Below are positions 54,487-63,354 of a stretch of DNA of 64,000 nt, piece by piece (within the stretch, counting starts at the first letter, position 1; every line of letters begins with the position of its first letter). The DNA is from an uncultured Methanobrevibacter sp. (lineage in GTDB: Archaea > Methanobacteriota > Methanobacteria > Methanobacteriales > Methanobacteriaceae). A model generated the notes under the pieces. It did not search any database, was not told where the DNA came from, and was given only the letters and a program-made list of their open reading frames with translations. Position numbers and translations under genes: made by a program. The stretch is from the NCBI GenBank assembly GCA_900314635.1, contig OMVY01000005.1, forward strand, positions 120,388 to 184,387, written 5' to 3'.

Positions 54487-55128
54487 ATGACTGAAAAAAT
54501 CATAATTTTTCTTGGATTGTCCATATTTGAAGAAGAGGCAAAAACAATAATCGATGCTGAATTTCGTCCTCCTGTTAGAAGAGGGGATGTTTTGAAAGCA
54601 ATAAACGATGGAGCGGAGATTATTGGAATCATAGATGGAGTCTTCCACCAGTCACCTGCTGTTGCCCACAAGGAGATCATGAAAGCCCTTGACAAGGGAA
54701 TAACAGTAGTTGGAGGATGCAGCATGGGTGCTTTAAGAGCATCCGAACTTGATGATTTAGGAATGATCGGAGTCGGCGAAATCTATAAGATGTACAGGAA
54801 TGGAACCATCACCTCAGATGATGATGTGGCTGTCGCCTTTGATCCAGAGACAAAAACCACCCTTGGAGAAGCTCTGGTGAACATCGAATACAAGTTAGGC
54901 AGGGCAGAGGAACATGGAATTATCACAGAAGATGAAAAAGAAGAAATCATAAAAATAGCTAAAGACCTATATTATCCACAAAGGAGCTATGCAAACATAT
55001 TTTCCAAAGTGAAAATGGAAGATGAAAAGAAAACCCGGTTGATTGATTTCATTGTTAAGGAAAAGGATTTGAAATACTTGGATGCTGTTGCCGTGCTTGA
55101 ATGTATCAAAGAATTAGCAAATGAATAA
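54487..55128 (+). CDS. tfuA: TfuA-related McrA-glycine thioamidation protein
   Basis: 213 aa. The TfuA core is clear: FLGLSIFEEEAKTIID, RRGDVLKAI near 40, IDGVFHQSPAVAHKEI near 60 and GGCSMGALRASELDDLGMIGVGE near 82. It partners YcaO, probably delivering the sulfur for McrA thioglycine. ATG 54487 is chosen over TTG 54472. An AT-rich TATA-like run is centred about 24 nt upstream and no Shine-Dalgarno is visible, so a leaderless message is possible besides read-through from ycaO. Confidence 0.9.
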   Translation: MTEKIIIFLGLSIFEEEAKTIIDAEFRPPVRRGDVLKAINDGAEIIGIIDGVFHQSPAVAHKEIMKALDKGITVVGGCSMGALRASELDDLGMIGVGEIYKMYRNGTITSDDDVAVAFDPETKTTLGEALVNIEYKLGRAEEHGIITEDEKEEIIKIAKDLYYPQRSYANIFSKVKMEDEKKTRLIDFIVKEKDLKYLDAVAVLECIKELANE

Positions 55129-55259
55129 TCTCTTGTTTTTAAAAAAAAGCAATGAAAAACAAATAAAAAAAAAGCACAAAAAAGAATAAAAAACAAAAAA
55201 CAAGAAGAATTAAGAATAACAAGGGAAATAATATTCTTAATAAAAATTTTTAAATTAAC

Positions 55260-55532
55260 TTAGAAATATCTTTTTATAACATTTAAAGAAGGAGCATTGA
55301 TTTTAGCATCAGATTGCTCTTTTAACTCTTTTTTAATTTCATCCAGGCTATTGTAAGAGTCTAAGAAAAGAACGTGGTAACTAGTAGTGCCCACAATTTG
55401 CAAAATAGCTATTTCATCTTCCTCATCCCAGTCTCTTTTTTCCATAGCTGCTTTGAATTTTACATAATTCATCATTTCGTCTTCAACGTTTTTTACTTTA
55501 TCGATTCTATCTAAAGTTGCAACAAAAGCCAT
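55260..55532 (-). CDS. small hypothetical protein
   Basis: 90 aa, soluble, with an acidic N-terminal half (EKRDWDEEDEIAILQIVG) and a C-terminal basic end. It resembles small DUF5750-type proteins of Methanobacteriales, but I am not sure. GGAGATATAAA precedes ATG, giving a well-supported start. Function unknown. Confidence 0.6.
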   Translation of the reverse strand: MAFVATLDRIDKVKNVEDEMMNYVKFKAAMEKRDWDEEDEIAILQIVGTTSYHVLFLDSYNSLDEIKKELKEQSDAKINAPSLNVIKRYF

Positions 55533-55870
55533 TTTATATCTCCATTATCTTTAAAATAGACCAACTAAACTTTAAAATTAGTTAATTGACTAATATAATA
55601 TAGTAAAATATTTAATTTTATATTATAAAAACATTTTGTATTTATAGAAATTAAAATAAACTTAGAAAAAGAATGTTAAAAAAAAGTTGAAGCCTTATAA
55701 CACCGCTATAAGCTATAACAATGCTATAGAAAGTATTAAAAGGAATAAAAGATATACAAGTAGTTAATTCAAAATTTTAAAAAAAAACAAATCAAAAAAA
55801 TTACTAAAAAACAGCAAAAAAAAAAACAAAACAAAGAAATATTGAAGAAATACGACTTGAATGTGAGAAT
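55533..55870. other. intergenic region between divergent genes
   Basis: 338 bp. TATA-like elements near 55595-55640 serve the minus gene. A GCTATAAGCTATAACAATGC stretch near 55699 is the only local symmetry seen. No open frame. Confidence 0.5.
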
Positions 55871-56950
55871 ATGAATACAAACGATAAAATCAACAAAGTC
55901 AAGGAGATATTTAAAGACAAAAAAGTAGCTATAGCCTTCTCAGGAGGTGCAGACAGCACTTTACTTATTCATTTGGCCAAGGAATCCAATGCCGACATCC
56001 TGGCTGTCACATTTGATAATTTCATAGACCCCCGCGGATTTGTTGAATACAGCAGGAAAAGAGCGGAAGACTTTGGAGTGAAGCATGAAATTATCGAATT
56101 GAATTTCTTTGATGTAGATGAGTTTGTATCAAACAAAGCTTCTCGATGCTATGATTGCAGGAAATTAATGTATTCATCAATAAAACAGCTGGCTAAAGAG
56201 AAAGGTTATGAAATAATGGTGGATGGAAACAATATAACCGACCTTATCCATGACCGCCCAGGAATACTAGTAAAATATGAAAACGAAGTCTTGAGTCCTT
56301 TCATAGATGCAGGTCTTGAATCATATGAAATCCACAAGTATCTCGAAGACAATGACATCGAATATGCAAAATCAACCACTTGTCTTGCAACACGCATCAA
56401 GACCAACCAGAAGGTTACTCCAGATTCCATCAACAGAATCGATTATGGAGAGTCCTTCATCAAGGATTTAACCGGTGTTGATGTTGTAAAGCTCAGGGAA
56501 GACAATAACAAGGCGACTGTTGAAGTAAGCGACCTGGACAAGATCCTTGATAAGGAGATAATCTCCAAAATCACAGAAGAACTCAAAGAGCTTAAATATG
56601 ACAAGATCCTATTGGATATTGGAATAGACAACAGCGAAGAATCACTAATCAAGGATAGCGAGATTCAAATCAAGGAAAATGGCAGATTAAGACTCGACAA
56701 GAGCGTTCCTTATAAAATAGATATTGAAAACACCATCAAGATAATTTCAAAAAACCCCATAATTGAAAATATTGGAGAAATAAAAGAAATTAAGGTAATT
56801 AATGAGGGATTGCTCAAATTTGAAATAGAGGATAAAACATTCAAGCTTTTAGAGTATGGACAAATAGTTTTCGAGGATTTGGATGATAAAGAAGAAGTTT
56901 ACCTTTATTTGATTAAGATTTTGCCTCTCATAAGGCGAAAAGTAAGTTGA
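55871..56950 (+). CDS. larE: LarE family ATP-dependent sulfur transferase
   Basis: 359 aa. The PP-loop SGGADST is at residues 24-30. Cys93 and Cys96 (SRCYDCRK) plus Cys171 (TTCLATR) form the three-Cys set seen in LarE proteins that carry a [4Fe-4S] cluster, rather than the single sacrificial Cys. LarE adds sulfur to the nickel-pincer nucleotide precursor. The last 110 residues (about 250-359) go beyond the usual length and are unassigned. No larA, larB or larC lies in the window. GTGAGAAT precedes ATG. Confidence 0.85.
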   Translation: MNTNDKINKVKEIFKDKKVAIAFSGGADSTLLIHLAKESNADILAVTFDNFIDPRGFVEYSRKRAEDFGVKHEIIELNFFDVDEFVSNKASRCYDCRKLMYSSIKQLAKEKGYEIMVDGNNITDLIHDRPGILVKYENEVLSPFIDAGLESYEIHKYLEDNDIEYAKSTTCLATRIKTNQKVTPDSINRIDYGESFIKDLTGVDVVKLREDNNKATVEVSDLDKILDKEIISKITEELKELKYDKILLDIGIDNSEESLIKDSEIQIKENGRLRLDKSVPYKIDIENTIKIISKNPIIENIGEIKEIKVINEGLLKFEIEDKTFKLLEYGQIVFEDLDDKEEVYLYLIKILPLIRRKVS

Positions 56951-57093
56951 AATCAAAACTTTAATAGCATTTCAAACTTTTAATTAAAAAACAAATTTAA
57001 GATTTTAAGAGTTAAAAAACAGCTAACTAAAAATTTAACCATTAAAATAGTGAAAAACAACTAAATAAAATTTAAGAATGGATTTAAAACCAT

Positions 57094-57573
57094 TCAATTC
57101 TTGTTTTCAAGTTCTCTCTGCTGTTTTGCAAACTCTTTAAAAGACATCTTTTTTTCTGTTGGAATTGTCTTTTCAACACGTTGCAAAACTCTAGGCATCT
57201 CCTCAGAATATCCATCATCTGAATCGAATCCCTTCAATGCAAGAATCTTTCCATCCAGTCGAAATAGAACATCATCAGCCTTGACTTCAATCAAATGAAT
57301 CTCCATATCACTTGCCTTGCTAATTTCATCATCTGTTATAAGATCATATTTTAAAAACAAGTTGTCATGAGGAATCACATCATTGATTGTTCTTTTTATA
57401 ACAGTTTCAAACAAATCTATGAGGTTTTCAATTACAGGAAGGTCATTGTCGGCATAATATCCAAGCATAACACTTAATTGAATTTCATGCTCTGAGTAAT
57501 CCTCGCCAATTCTAGCCCTGATTGCTACTGTTGAATCTGTATCTTTTATAACAAGTACCGGTTTTAACATCAT
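57094..57573 (-). CDS. hypothetical protein
   Basis: 159 aa, soluble. Alternating strands and helices (residues 1-120; VIENLIDLFETVIKRTIND) and a charged helical tail (MSFKEFAKQQRELENKN). I do not recognise the family. AGTGAT precedes ATGATG; the first or second Met may be used. It lies between larE (convergent) and the CBS gene. Confidence 0.55.
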   Translation of the reverse strand: MMLKPVLVIKDTDSTVAIRARIGEDYSEHEIQLSVMLGYYADNDLPVIENLIDLFETVIKRTINDVIPHDNLFLKYDLITDDEISKASDMEIHLIEVKADDVLFRLDGKILALKGFDSDDGYSEEMPRVLQRVEKTIPTEKKMSFKEFAKQQRELENKN

Positions 57574-57719
57574 ATCACTAAAAAAATAAAATCAATATGA
57601 AAATCTAAAAAAAGAGAAATTAATTGATTATTAAAAAATTTAATAAAAAATTAATTGATTTAATAAGTTAAAAGAATAAAGCAACTTATATGAATAAAAA
57701 TTGAAATCGAAAAAAACAA

Positions 57720-58559
57720 TTATTTGATTAATGCTTTAATTAAATCGCTTGCTCTAACCAAACCTACAAGCTCCCCTTCAATACCGAGAACAGGTAATTG
57801 CTCTACATCGAGAGATTTCATCTTCTCAGCACAGGTTGAGACCTTGGTTTTGGTATTTGCAGTGACTAATTTACTTGAAGCAACATCTTTTACGACTTTA
57901 TCTGTGAATTTGAGATGGTTTTTCTCAATATAAAGAACGGAAGTACTGTCCCAGGACCATTTATCCCCTTCAGTACCAACAGAAGAACTGTGTTCGGTTC
58001 TTTTTGAGATGATTTCGCTTTCTTCAATGAAATCAGTTTCAGTAAGGATTCCAGTCATCTTGTTGTTGCTGTTTAATCCTATTACAGATTTAAGGCCGAA
58101 GAATTTCATTACTTCAAATGCAACATTCAATGGAGTTTCATCCCATGTAGTTGGAACTGTGTCGATCATGTAATCTTCAACTGGGTCTTTAATGCCCATA
58201 TCTGCAATAGCTTGAGCAACTAAATCAAAACTGGTTACAATACCGACCAGTTCGCCGTCATCATTGATTACAGGAACTCTTCTAATTCCATTTTCAACCA
58301 TTTTGCTTGCTACATCAGAAATGTCATCATCCATTTTCGCAGTAATTAAATCCCTGGTCATAAGCATAGCGATTTGCTCTTCATCAGGATTTGTAATCAT
58401 ATCAGAACGAGTTAAAATTCCTACTAATTCATTAGTGTCATTCTTAACAACAGGAACTACAGAAACTTGTTCTTCTCTCATAAGTGATAATGCTTTTTCA
58501 CGATTTCCAGGTACGGATACGTGAATAACGTCTGTAGATACTACATCTTCTACTTTCAT
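57720..58559 (-). CDS. four-CBS-domain protein
   Basis: 279 aa made of four CBS motifs. Each pair would form a Bateman module that binds AMP, ATP or SAM: PVVKNDTNELVGILTRSDM (near 40), VPVINDDGELVGIVTSFDL (near 100), NNKMTGILTETDF (near 165) and LPVLGIEGELVGLVRASDL (near 255). There is no fused enzyme or HTH, so it is a free regulatory subunit or energy sensor. ATG 58559 follows AAAGGTG. Confidence 0.92.
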   Translation of the reverse strand: MKVEDVVSTDVIHVSVPGNREKALSLMREEQVSVVPVVKNDTNELVGILTRSDMITNPDEEQIAMLMTRDLITAKMDDDISDVASKMVENGIRRVPVINDDGELVGIVTSFDLVAQAIADMGIKDPVEDYMIDTVPTTWDETPLNVAFEVMKFFGLKSVIGLNSNNKMTGILTETDFIEESEIISKRTEHSSSVGTEGDKWSWDSTSVLYIEKNHLKFTDKVVKDVASSKLVTANTKTKVSTCAEKMKSLDVEQLPVLGIEGELVGLVRASDLIKALIK

Positions 58560-59024
58560 AAACAACACCTTTATTCTTTTATTATTAAATCTTTTTAAAT
58601 CGTAAATTTCATTAAATTTACATGAAATAACTTTATCAATTAATGGAATAAACTTATTAAACTAAAGTAAGTTGATTCCTTATTATCTTTAATAATCCAT
58701 ATGATATATGAACATATTTGATAAGTTTTAGAAAAATAAAATATGATAAATTATTTTTGTCAAAAGAAATTATGATAAAATTTATAAATAGAAATGATTA
58801 ATCATATTTCTTATTCATCAATAATTTTATCTTTTATTATTTAAATATTTTAGTATATTTTTTAAAAAATAATGGAAAAATTAGCAAAAAATTAGTTTAT
58901 AATTTTAAACTGTACCATATGAAAAACAAATAGGGAGTAGAAGTCTAATGAAAAAATAGGGAGCACAAGCCAAATGAAAAATAAGGAAATATTAAAATTT
59001 TAAAAATGATTAAAAAATAAAAAA
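58560..59024. other. AT-rich intergenic region with a 26-bp repeat
   Basis: 465 bp. TAGGGAG followed by ARAAG..TAATGAAAAA-like sequence occurs twice, 26 bp apart (58931 and 58957). The rest is the promoter region of the CBS gene and AT-rich filler with no open frame. Confidence 0.55.
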
Positions 59025-59900
59025 CTAACTGCGGGCATCAAAGTAGCCATCCCAGTAAGCATCCCAATAATAGTCATCATCCTCATCACCAACACCAGTA
59101 TAGCCATAATAACCATCCCAATATGCATCTTTGTACTCGTCAGTGCTTTCATCGGTTTGGAGGTCATTGCGATAAGTATCTGATGAAGCACTGGAAGAGG
59201 AGGAACTGGATCTTGATGAAGAAGAGGAACTTGATGAAGAATCGGAGCCATATCTGTTTTCATGATCGAATTTAAACTTATCATTGTCTCCAGAGCTGTA
59301 ATCGCTGTCGCTATAAGTAGAAGTATTTGAATCCGGAAATAGGAAACTTCCTATCGCTGACAAGACCATAATTCCCACACAGCATACTGCAAGCATGATT
59401 AAAAACTTTTTGACAGTTGAAGAATTATTAAAAGTATCTTTAAAGCCTAGAGAACTTTTTCCTTGATTTTTATTGTCAGCCGATGTGGAAAAACCAGTAT
59501 TCATTGTTGATTTAGAAGAACCCGAATTTACAGTTGATCTAGAAGAACCTGCATTGACTGTTGATTTAGAAGAGCCAGCAGTTACAGTTGATCTAGAAGA
59601 ATTTGAATCCTCTTTGGACTTGGAACTGTTTGCGCCACCTTTAGAATTGGAAATATTACCCCAATTGATTTTTATTTTTCTGGAATCTTCCTTGTTCAAA
59701 TGACTATTGGCTCCGCAATTTGGACAGAACTTATCAGTTTCCTTTAAAGCATGCCCACAATCCCTGCACTTTTTAATTTCTTCGCGGATTGATGAAGAAT
59801 TGGATTGATTCTGGCGGACATAATCTGAATTCACCAAGGTTCCGCAATCAGGACAAAATTTGCCTTCAAAAAACTCTCTACCACATTCTGGACATATCAT
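59025..59900 (-). CDS. double zinc-ribbon membrane protein with repeats
   Basis: 291 aa. Two zinc ribbons at the N-terminus (MICPECG...FCPDCG, CRDCG...FCPNCG), a Ser/Thr/Gly/Asn-rich linker of four 9-residue repeats (SS.STV.AG type), one membrane helix (about 165-185), a Ser-rich stretch, and a C-terminal region with the motif DAYWDGY twice. Cytoplasmic ribbons and an external Tyr/Trp/Asp-rich tail are likely. ATG 59900 follows GGGTGAT. Function unknown. Confidence 0.7.
   Translation of the reverse strand: MICPECGREFFEGKFCPDCGTLVNSDYVRQNQSNSSSIREEIKKCRDCGHALKETDKFCPNCGANSHLNKEDSRKIKINWGNISNSKGGANSSKSKEDSNSSRSTVTAGSSKSTVNAGSSRSTVNSGSSKSTMNTGFSTSADNKNQGKSSLGFKDTFNNSSTVKKFLIMLAVCCVGIMVLSAIGSFLFPDSNTSTYSDSDYSSGDNDKFKFDHENRYGSDSSSSSSSSSRSSSSSSSASSDTYRNDLQTDESTDEYKDAYWDGYYGYTGVGDEDDDYYWDAYWDGYFDARS
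59506..59613 (-). repeat. 27-bp tandem repeat in the zinc-ribbon membrane gene
   Basis: Four in-frame units start at 59506, 59533, 59560 and 59587 (plus-strand GTTGATYTAGAAGA...). The copies differ by a few bases. Confidence 0.85.
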
Positions 59901-60119
59901 GCATATCACCCAGTTAACTAATTAATACTTTAAAACATAACCTTATAAATCTTTCTAATTTTAAAAAAAACGAAATATCCAAATAAAAAAAATTAAAACA
60001 AAACTAAAACAAGCAAAAAATTAAAATATAAATAATTTAGAACTTTCAAAAAGAAAATCAAAACTAATCTAAAACAAGTACAAATATTAAAACATGGATA
60101 ATTTAGAAGTTTTAAAAAG

Positions 60120-60461
60120 CTAAATTAAGGCAAAGTAAATAAAAATATAATACTTAAGAGACTTTACAAGAATACCAAGACCAATTCCTCCAAGAAGCCC
60201 TGTAATCAATCTCAAAATATTATTGCTCTGTCTAAATTGAAACAATTGGGTTGTCCCATCCAAAAATGCGGGAACGAGCAGAATTATTGCAAGAATCAAT
60301 AAATTCAAATCATAATCCACATAATTAAAATAAGCATAGATAAAATAGATTGCTAAACTGATATAAAATCCTGTGCATCTGGCACAGACTGGAAACTGGT
60401 GTCCTCTGAAAAAGAAGCTTCTCTCCGGAATCCTATGGCAAATCAGTCTGGTGTAATCCAT
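60120..60461 (-). CDS. DUF2085 family membrane protein
   Basis: 113 aa. The conserved head LICHRIPERSFFFRGHQFPVCARCTGFY holds the family's Cys/His set, which may bind a metal, followed by three or four membrane helices. It starts 27 nt after the stop of the universal stress gene. No Shine-Dalgarno is seen; a TATTTAAAA run about 20 nt before the ATG may be its TATA box. Function unknown. Confidence 0.85.
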   Translation of the reverse strand: MDYTRLICHRIPERSFFFRGHQFPVCARCTGFYISLAIYFIYAYFNYVDYDLNLLILAIILLVPAFLDGTTQLFQFRQSNNILRLITGLLGGIGLGILVKSLKYYIFIYFALI

Positions 60462-60488
60462 TTTATCATAAAATAATTTTAAATACAG

Positions 60489-60932
60489 CTAATGAACCAC
60501 TAAAACGGCGCATTTAGCTCCTTTTACTACTTTTTCAGCCACGCTGCCTATGATAAATCTGTCAAGGCCTGTCTTTCCGGAACTGCCCATGACAATAAGG
60601 TCAACATCTTCCTCTTTGGCGATTTCTAGAATCACATCTGCAGGATGACCTTCAGCCACTCTTAAAGATATGTTAATATCATATCCTGCTTTTTCCTTAA
60701 GTTCTTCGACCTTGTCAAGGTTTTTCCTGCTTTCATTCTTAAGCAATTGCTGGACCTGCATGATTGTATCATCTGCTGGAAGCCCCCGGAAAAATGTATT
60801 CTCCACAACGCTTAAGGCTATTATTTCAGCACCTGTAGCTTTTGCAATAAGCAATGCATGTTCTTCAGACTTATCAGACAATTTGGAACCATCTGTAGGT
60901 AATAATATTTTCTTGTATAATTGATCTGTCAT
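60489..60932 (-). CDS. universal stress protein (UspA family)
   Basis: 147 aa, single Usp domain. ILLPTDGSKLS near the N-terminus and the nucleotide loop MGSSGKTGLDRFIIGSVAEKVV (G-2X-G-9X-GS) predict ATP binding, so it is of the ATP-binding UspFG/MJ0577 type. GGAGGAG lies 6 nt before ATG. It is followed by the DUF2085 gene in the same direction. Confidence 0.93.
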   Translation of the reverse strand: MTDQLYKKILLPTDGSKLSDKSEEHALLIAKATGAEIIALSVVENTFFRGLPADDTIMQVQQLLKNESRKNLDKVEELKEKAGYDINISLRVAEGHPADVILEIAKEEDVDLIVMGSSGKTGLDRFIIGSVAEKVVKGAKCAVLVVH

Positions 60933-61061
60933 CTAACTCCTCCAAACTTTTTATAATTATAATTTTTTAAAAAAAATTAAATAAAATTTTCGATTTAAAA
61001 ATTTTTCAAAAACTCCTGATAATAATGAAAACCGCAAGTACATGCTAAATGATAAAAAAAA

Positions 61062-62204
61062 CTATTTGCTAATATAAACGATATCATCAATCTCTGTTCT
61101 GTTAATCAAACTCAAAATTGGATTATTGGACTTGCAGTTTGCAATAAAGAGCTCTTCCTTCTGGCCTACTTCGATATATGCCTTGTCAAGACCTGGAATG
61201 TTTACATCATCATGGCACGCATTAGTAGTGGCTAGCTTGAAAATGTCCTTAGGGGATATGTAAGACCTTGAATAAGCTTTCATGATCTTCAATGTGAATT
61301 CAAGCTCCCTGAACATGTTTGGAGAATTCAGCATGATATTGTCTGTTCCAATGAGAGGCTTTTCACCCTTGTCCAGAATTTCCTTCAATGGATTGATTCC
61401 TACATTCAGGGCTCCGTTTGAACGCGGACAGATGGTAAGAGAGCTTTTTGAGAGAGCAAGATTTTCAATATCATCATTCTTTGGATTTGCCATGTGGACA
61501 ATCTGGTTGAAGCCTGCTTCATAAGCTCTTTGAGGTTCTGTCTTTCCGCATTTCTCCAGTGAGTCGAACTGCACTCCCTCGCTTTCAGCAACATGAATGG
61601 AAGATATCTTGCCTGCCTCTGCACATTTCCTGCAAATCAGCTCGGCCACTTCTGTTTCAATCTCTCCAAAACCGCTCAATCCTATTCCATCAGCATGTTT
61701 TAAAAGTTTTCTAACAGCCACTTTCACTTCATGCATGTTAGGGTCCTCCCCATAGAAGCTTCCATCACGTCCAAGGATGATTGGCTTGATTGGAATGTCT
61801 TCAGATGCCTTTCGAAGCAGCTTCACACCATGCAGGCCTCCTTCACGATAATCCATGAAGTGGCTGATTCCCAGATCATGCATCTGCCACATGGATTCCT
61901 TCATTGCAGAGCGCAGGGTCTCATCACTTGCCGCTTCAAGAGCCAGATGCTTGATGCCGTTTGGAGGGCGAACTATCTCTCCAATAGAAAGTCCGTCTCC
62001 CTCATCCTTAATGATGGTGTCTCCAATGTGGGTATGGGCATTAAGGAACTTGGGAGAAACTATCTTGTTTTCAGCATCGATTATTTCGCCTTCCATGACA
62101 TCCTTGGAGATTTCTATGATTTCTCCATCGTCAATGAGAATGTTTTCCCTTGAAGGTGTTAAATCCAGACCTTTAAGTATTATTCCATTAGCTATAGTTT
62201 TCAT
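61062..62204 (-). CDS. amidohydrolase, cytosine-deaminase-like (COG0402) family
   Basis: 380-aa TIM-barrel hydrolase. The metal set is visible: NAHTHIGD (near 56), SIHVAES (near 202), QIVHMANP (near 235) and IGTDNIML (near 290). LDKAYIEVGQKEELFIAN closes the flanking beta-sandwich. It probably deaminates a nucleoside or related N-heterocycle; the substrate is unknown. There is no Shine-Dalgarno. TATAAAA (62225-62231) is 25 nt from the ATG, so it is likely leaderless. Confidence 0.82.
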   Translation of the reverse strand: MKTIANGIILKGLDLTPSRENILIDDGEIIEISKDVMEGEIIDAENKIVSPKFLNAHTHIGDTIIKDEGDGLSIGEIVRPPNGIKHLALEAASDETLRSAMKESMWQMHDLGISHFMDYREGGLHGVKLLRKASEDIPIKPIILGRDGSFYGEDPNMHEVKVAVRKLLKHADGIGLSGFGEIETEVAELICRKCAEAGKISSIHVAESEGVQFDSLEKCGKTEPQRAYEAGFNQIVHMANPKNDDIENLALSKSSLTICPRSNGALNVGINPLKEILDKGEKPLIGTDNIMLNSPNMFRELEFTLKIMKAYSRSYISPKDIFKLATTNACHDDVNIPGLDKAYIEVGQKEELFIANCKSNNPILSLINRTEIDDIVYISK

Positions 62205-62545
62205 TAATAATAGTATATTTGAAGTTTTATATTAAATTAATTAAAAAAAGGCATTATTTGAAAAATATAAAGGAAAACTATTAAAAAATTCACATGAAAA
62301 AATTGAAAAATTCTAATGAAAACTATTAAAAAAATTTAAAAATTTTTAAAAAATTAGCATGAGAAAAAACAATAACAAATTATTAAAATTAGAAAAAATA
62401 TATGAATAACCAGTACTCTAATTATAATCTAAAAAATATTAAAAATAACTCATCAAGCTTCTTTTAATCAATAAATGATTATAATTGAATTAAATCAATA
62501 GTTTTTATACTAACAATCTGCAATAATTAAACAGGATGTGTCAAT
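62205..62545. other. AT-rich intergenic region
   Basis: About 340 bp between divergent genes. It holds the TATA box of the amidohydrolase gene (62225-62231), a TAATTATAATCTAAAAAATA-like AT stretch near 62417 and AGGATG (62533-62538) before the next gene. No open frame. Confidence 0.5.
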
Positions 62546-63133
62546 ATAGAAAATCCAGATATAAGATATTTTTACCGAAATATTGTAAAATCCGGTGATA
62601 AATATCGAATAAAACACCATAATAAGGACTACGGAGAGTTCAAAAAATTGTCTGACGCACTCTATGAGAGAGACTGCCTGTTTTATTGCAAATTTGATTA
62701 CGACCTTCTTGTGGAATGCGACCTTCCAAACAAATATGAAAACATGGACCTGCCCCCTTTCCCTGAAAAAAGGCCTCGTGGAAAAATCAAGGGGATGACA
62801 TTCAATAAAAAGGAAAAGGAAGGAGAAATCATCTTCAACCACAAAGAGCTTAAATTCTGCATCATGAGAGCAGGAGAAGTCTTTGGAAAGTACAACACTT
62901 TGGTTGAAGCATATTATTATAAAAAAATGTTGATGGAAAACGACTGGGATCCTTCAGTTCTAGTCCAGACAAAAGCTCCTCAGGAAAAGATTTTTGTAAA
63001 TAAAAAGGTCAAGGCAAGCAAGCCTGAAATCCATTTCAAATTCTGTCCGCAATGTGGTAATAAAGTCAGTGAAGACGACAAAATCTGCCCCATCTGCGGT
63101 ATAAAATTAGATAAAAACAATAAAACACATTAA
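62546..63133 (+). CDS. two-repeat AP2-like plus zinc-ribbon protein, non-canonical start
   Basis: About 195 aa. Two short units of strand-strand-strand-helix form (YRIKHHNKDYGEFKKLSDAL near 25; FCIMRAGEVFGKYNTLVEAY near 110) resemble the AP2/integrase-arm DNA-binding fold common in Methanobrevibacter hypothetical proteins. A C-terminal zinc ribbon has FCPQCG and ICPICG. The frame is clearly coding upstream of TTG 62648 (RYFYRNIVKSGDKYRI) up to a TAA at 62528, with no canonical start. ATA 62546 lies 7 nt after AGGATG. A sequence or frame error is the alternative. Confidence 0.6.
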   Translation: MENPDIRYFYRNIVKSGDKYRIKHHNKDYGEFKKLSDALYERDCLFYCKFDYDLLVECDLPNKYENMDLPPFPEKRPRGKIKGMTFNKKEKEGEIIFNHKELKFCIMRAGEVFGKYNTLVEAYYYKKMLMENDWDPSVLVQTKAPQEKIFVNKKVKASKPEIHFKFCPQCGNKVSEDDKICPICGIKLDKNNKTH

Positions 63134-63200
63134 TCTATTAATTTTAAAAAACTAGATTACAAATAATGAAACACATTAACCTATTAATTTTAAAATTAAA
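63122..63200. repeat. 48-bp-spaced direct repeat over the gene end
   Basis: AAACACATTAATCTATTAAT (about 63123) and AAACACATTAACCTATTAAT (about 63170) are direct repeats; the first spans the stop codon of the zinc-ribbon gene. The remaining sequence to 63354 is AT-rich. Confidence 0.6.
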
Positions 63201-63354
63201 AAAACCCTATTTTCCTTTAATTTTAAAATTAAAAAATTAAAAAAAAGCATTTGCCAAAAAACTAATAAATTTAGAGGCTTATTATCTAAAAATCTATGAA
63301 GCTTAAAAAATTGGTATTTTTTGGCAAACACCCCATTATAAACAAAATTTTTAA

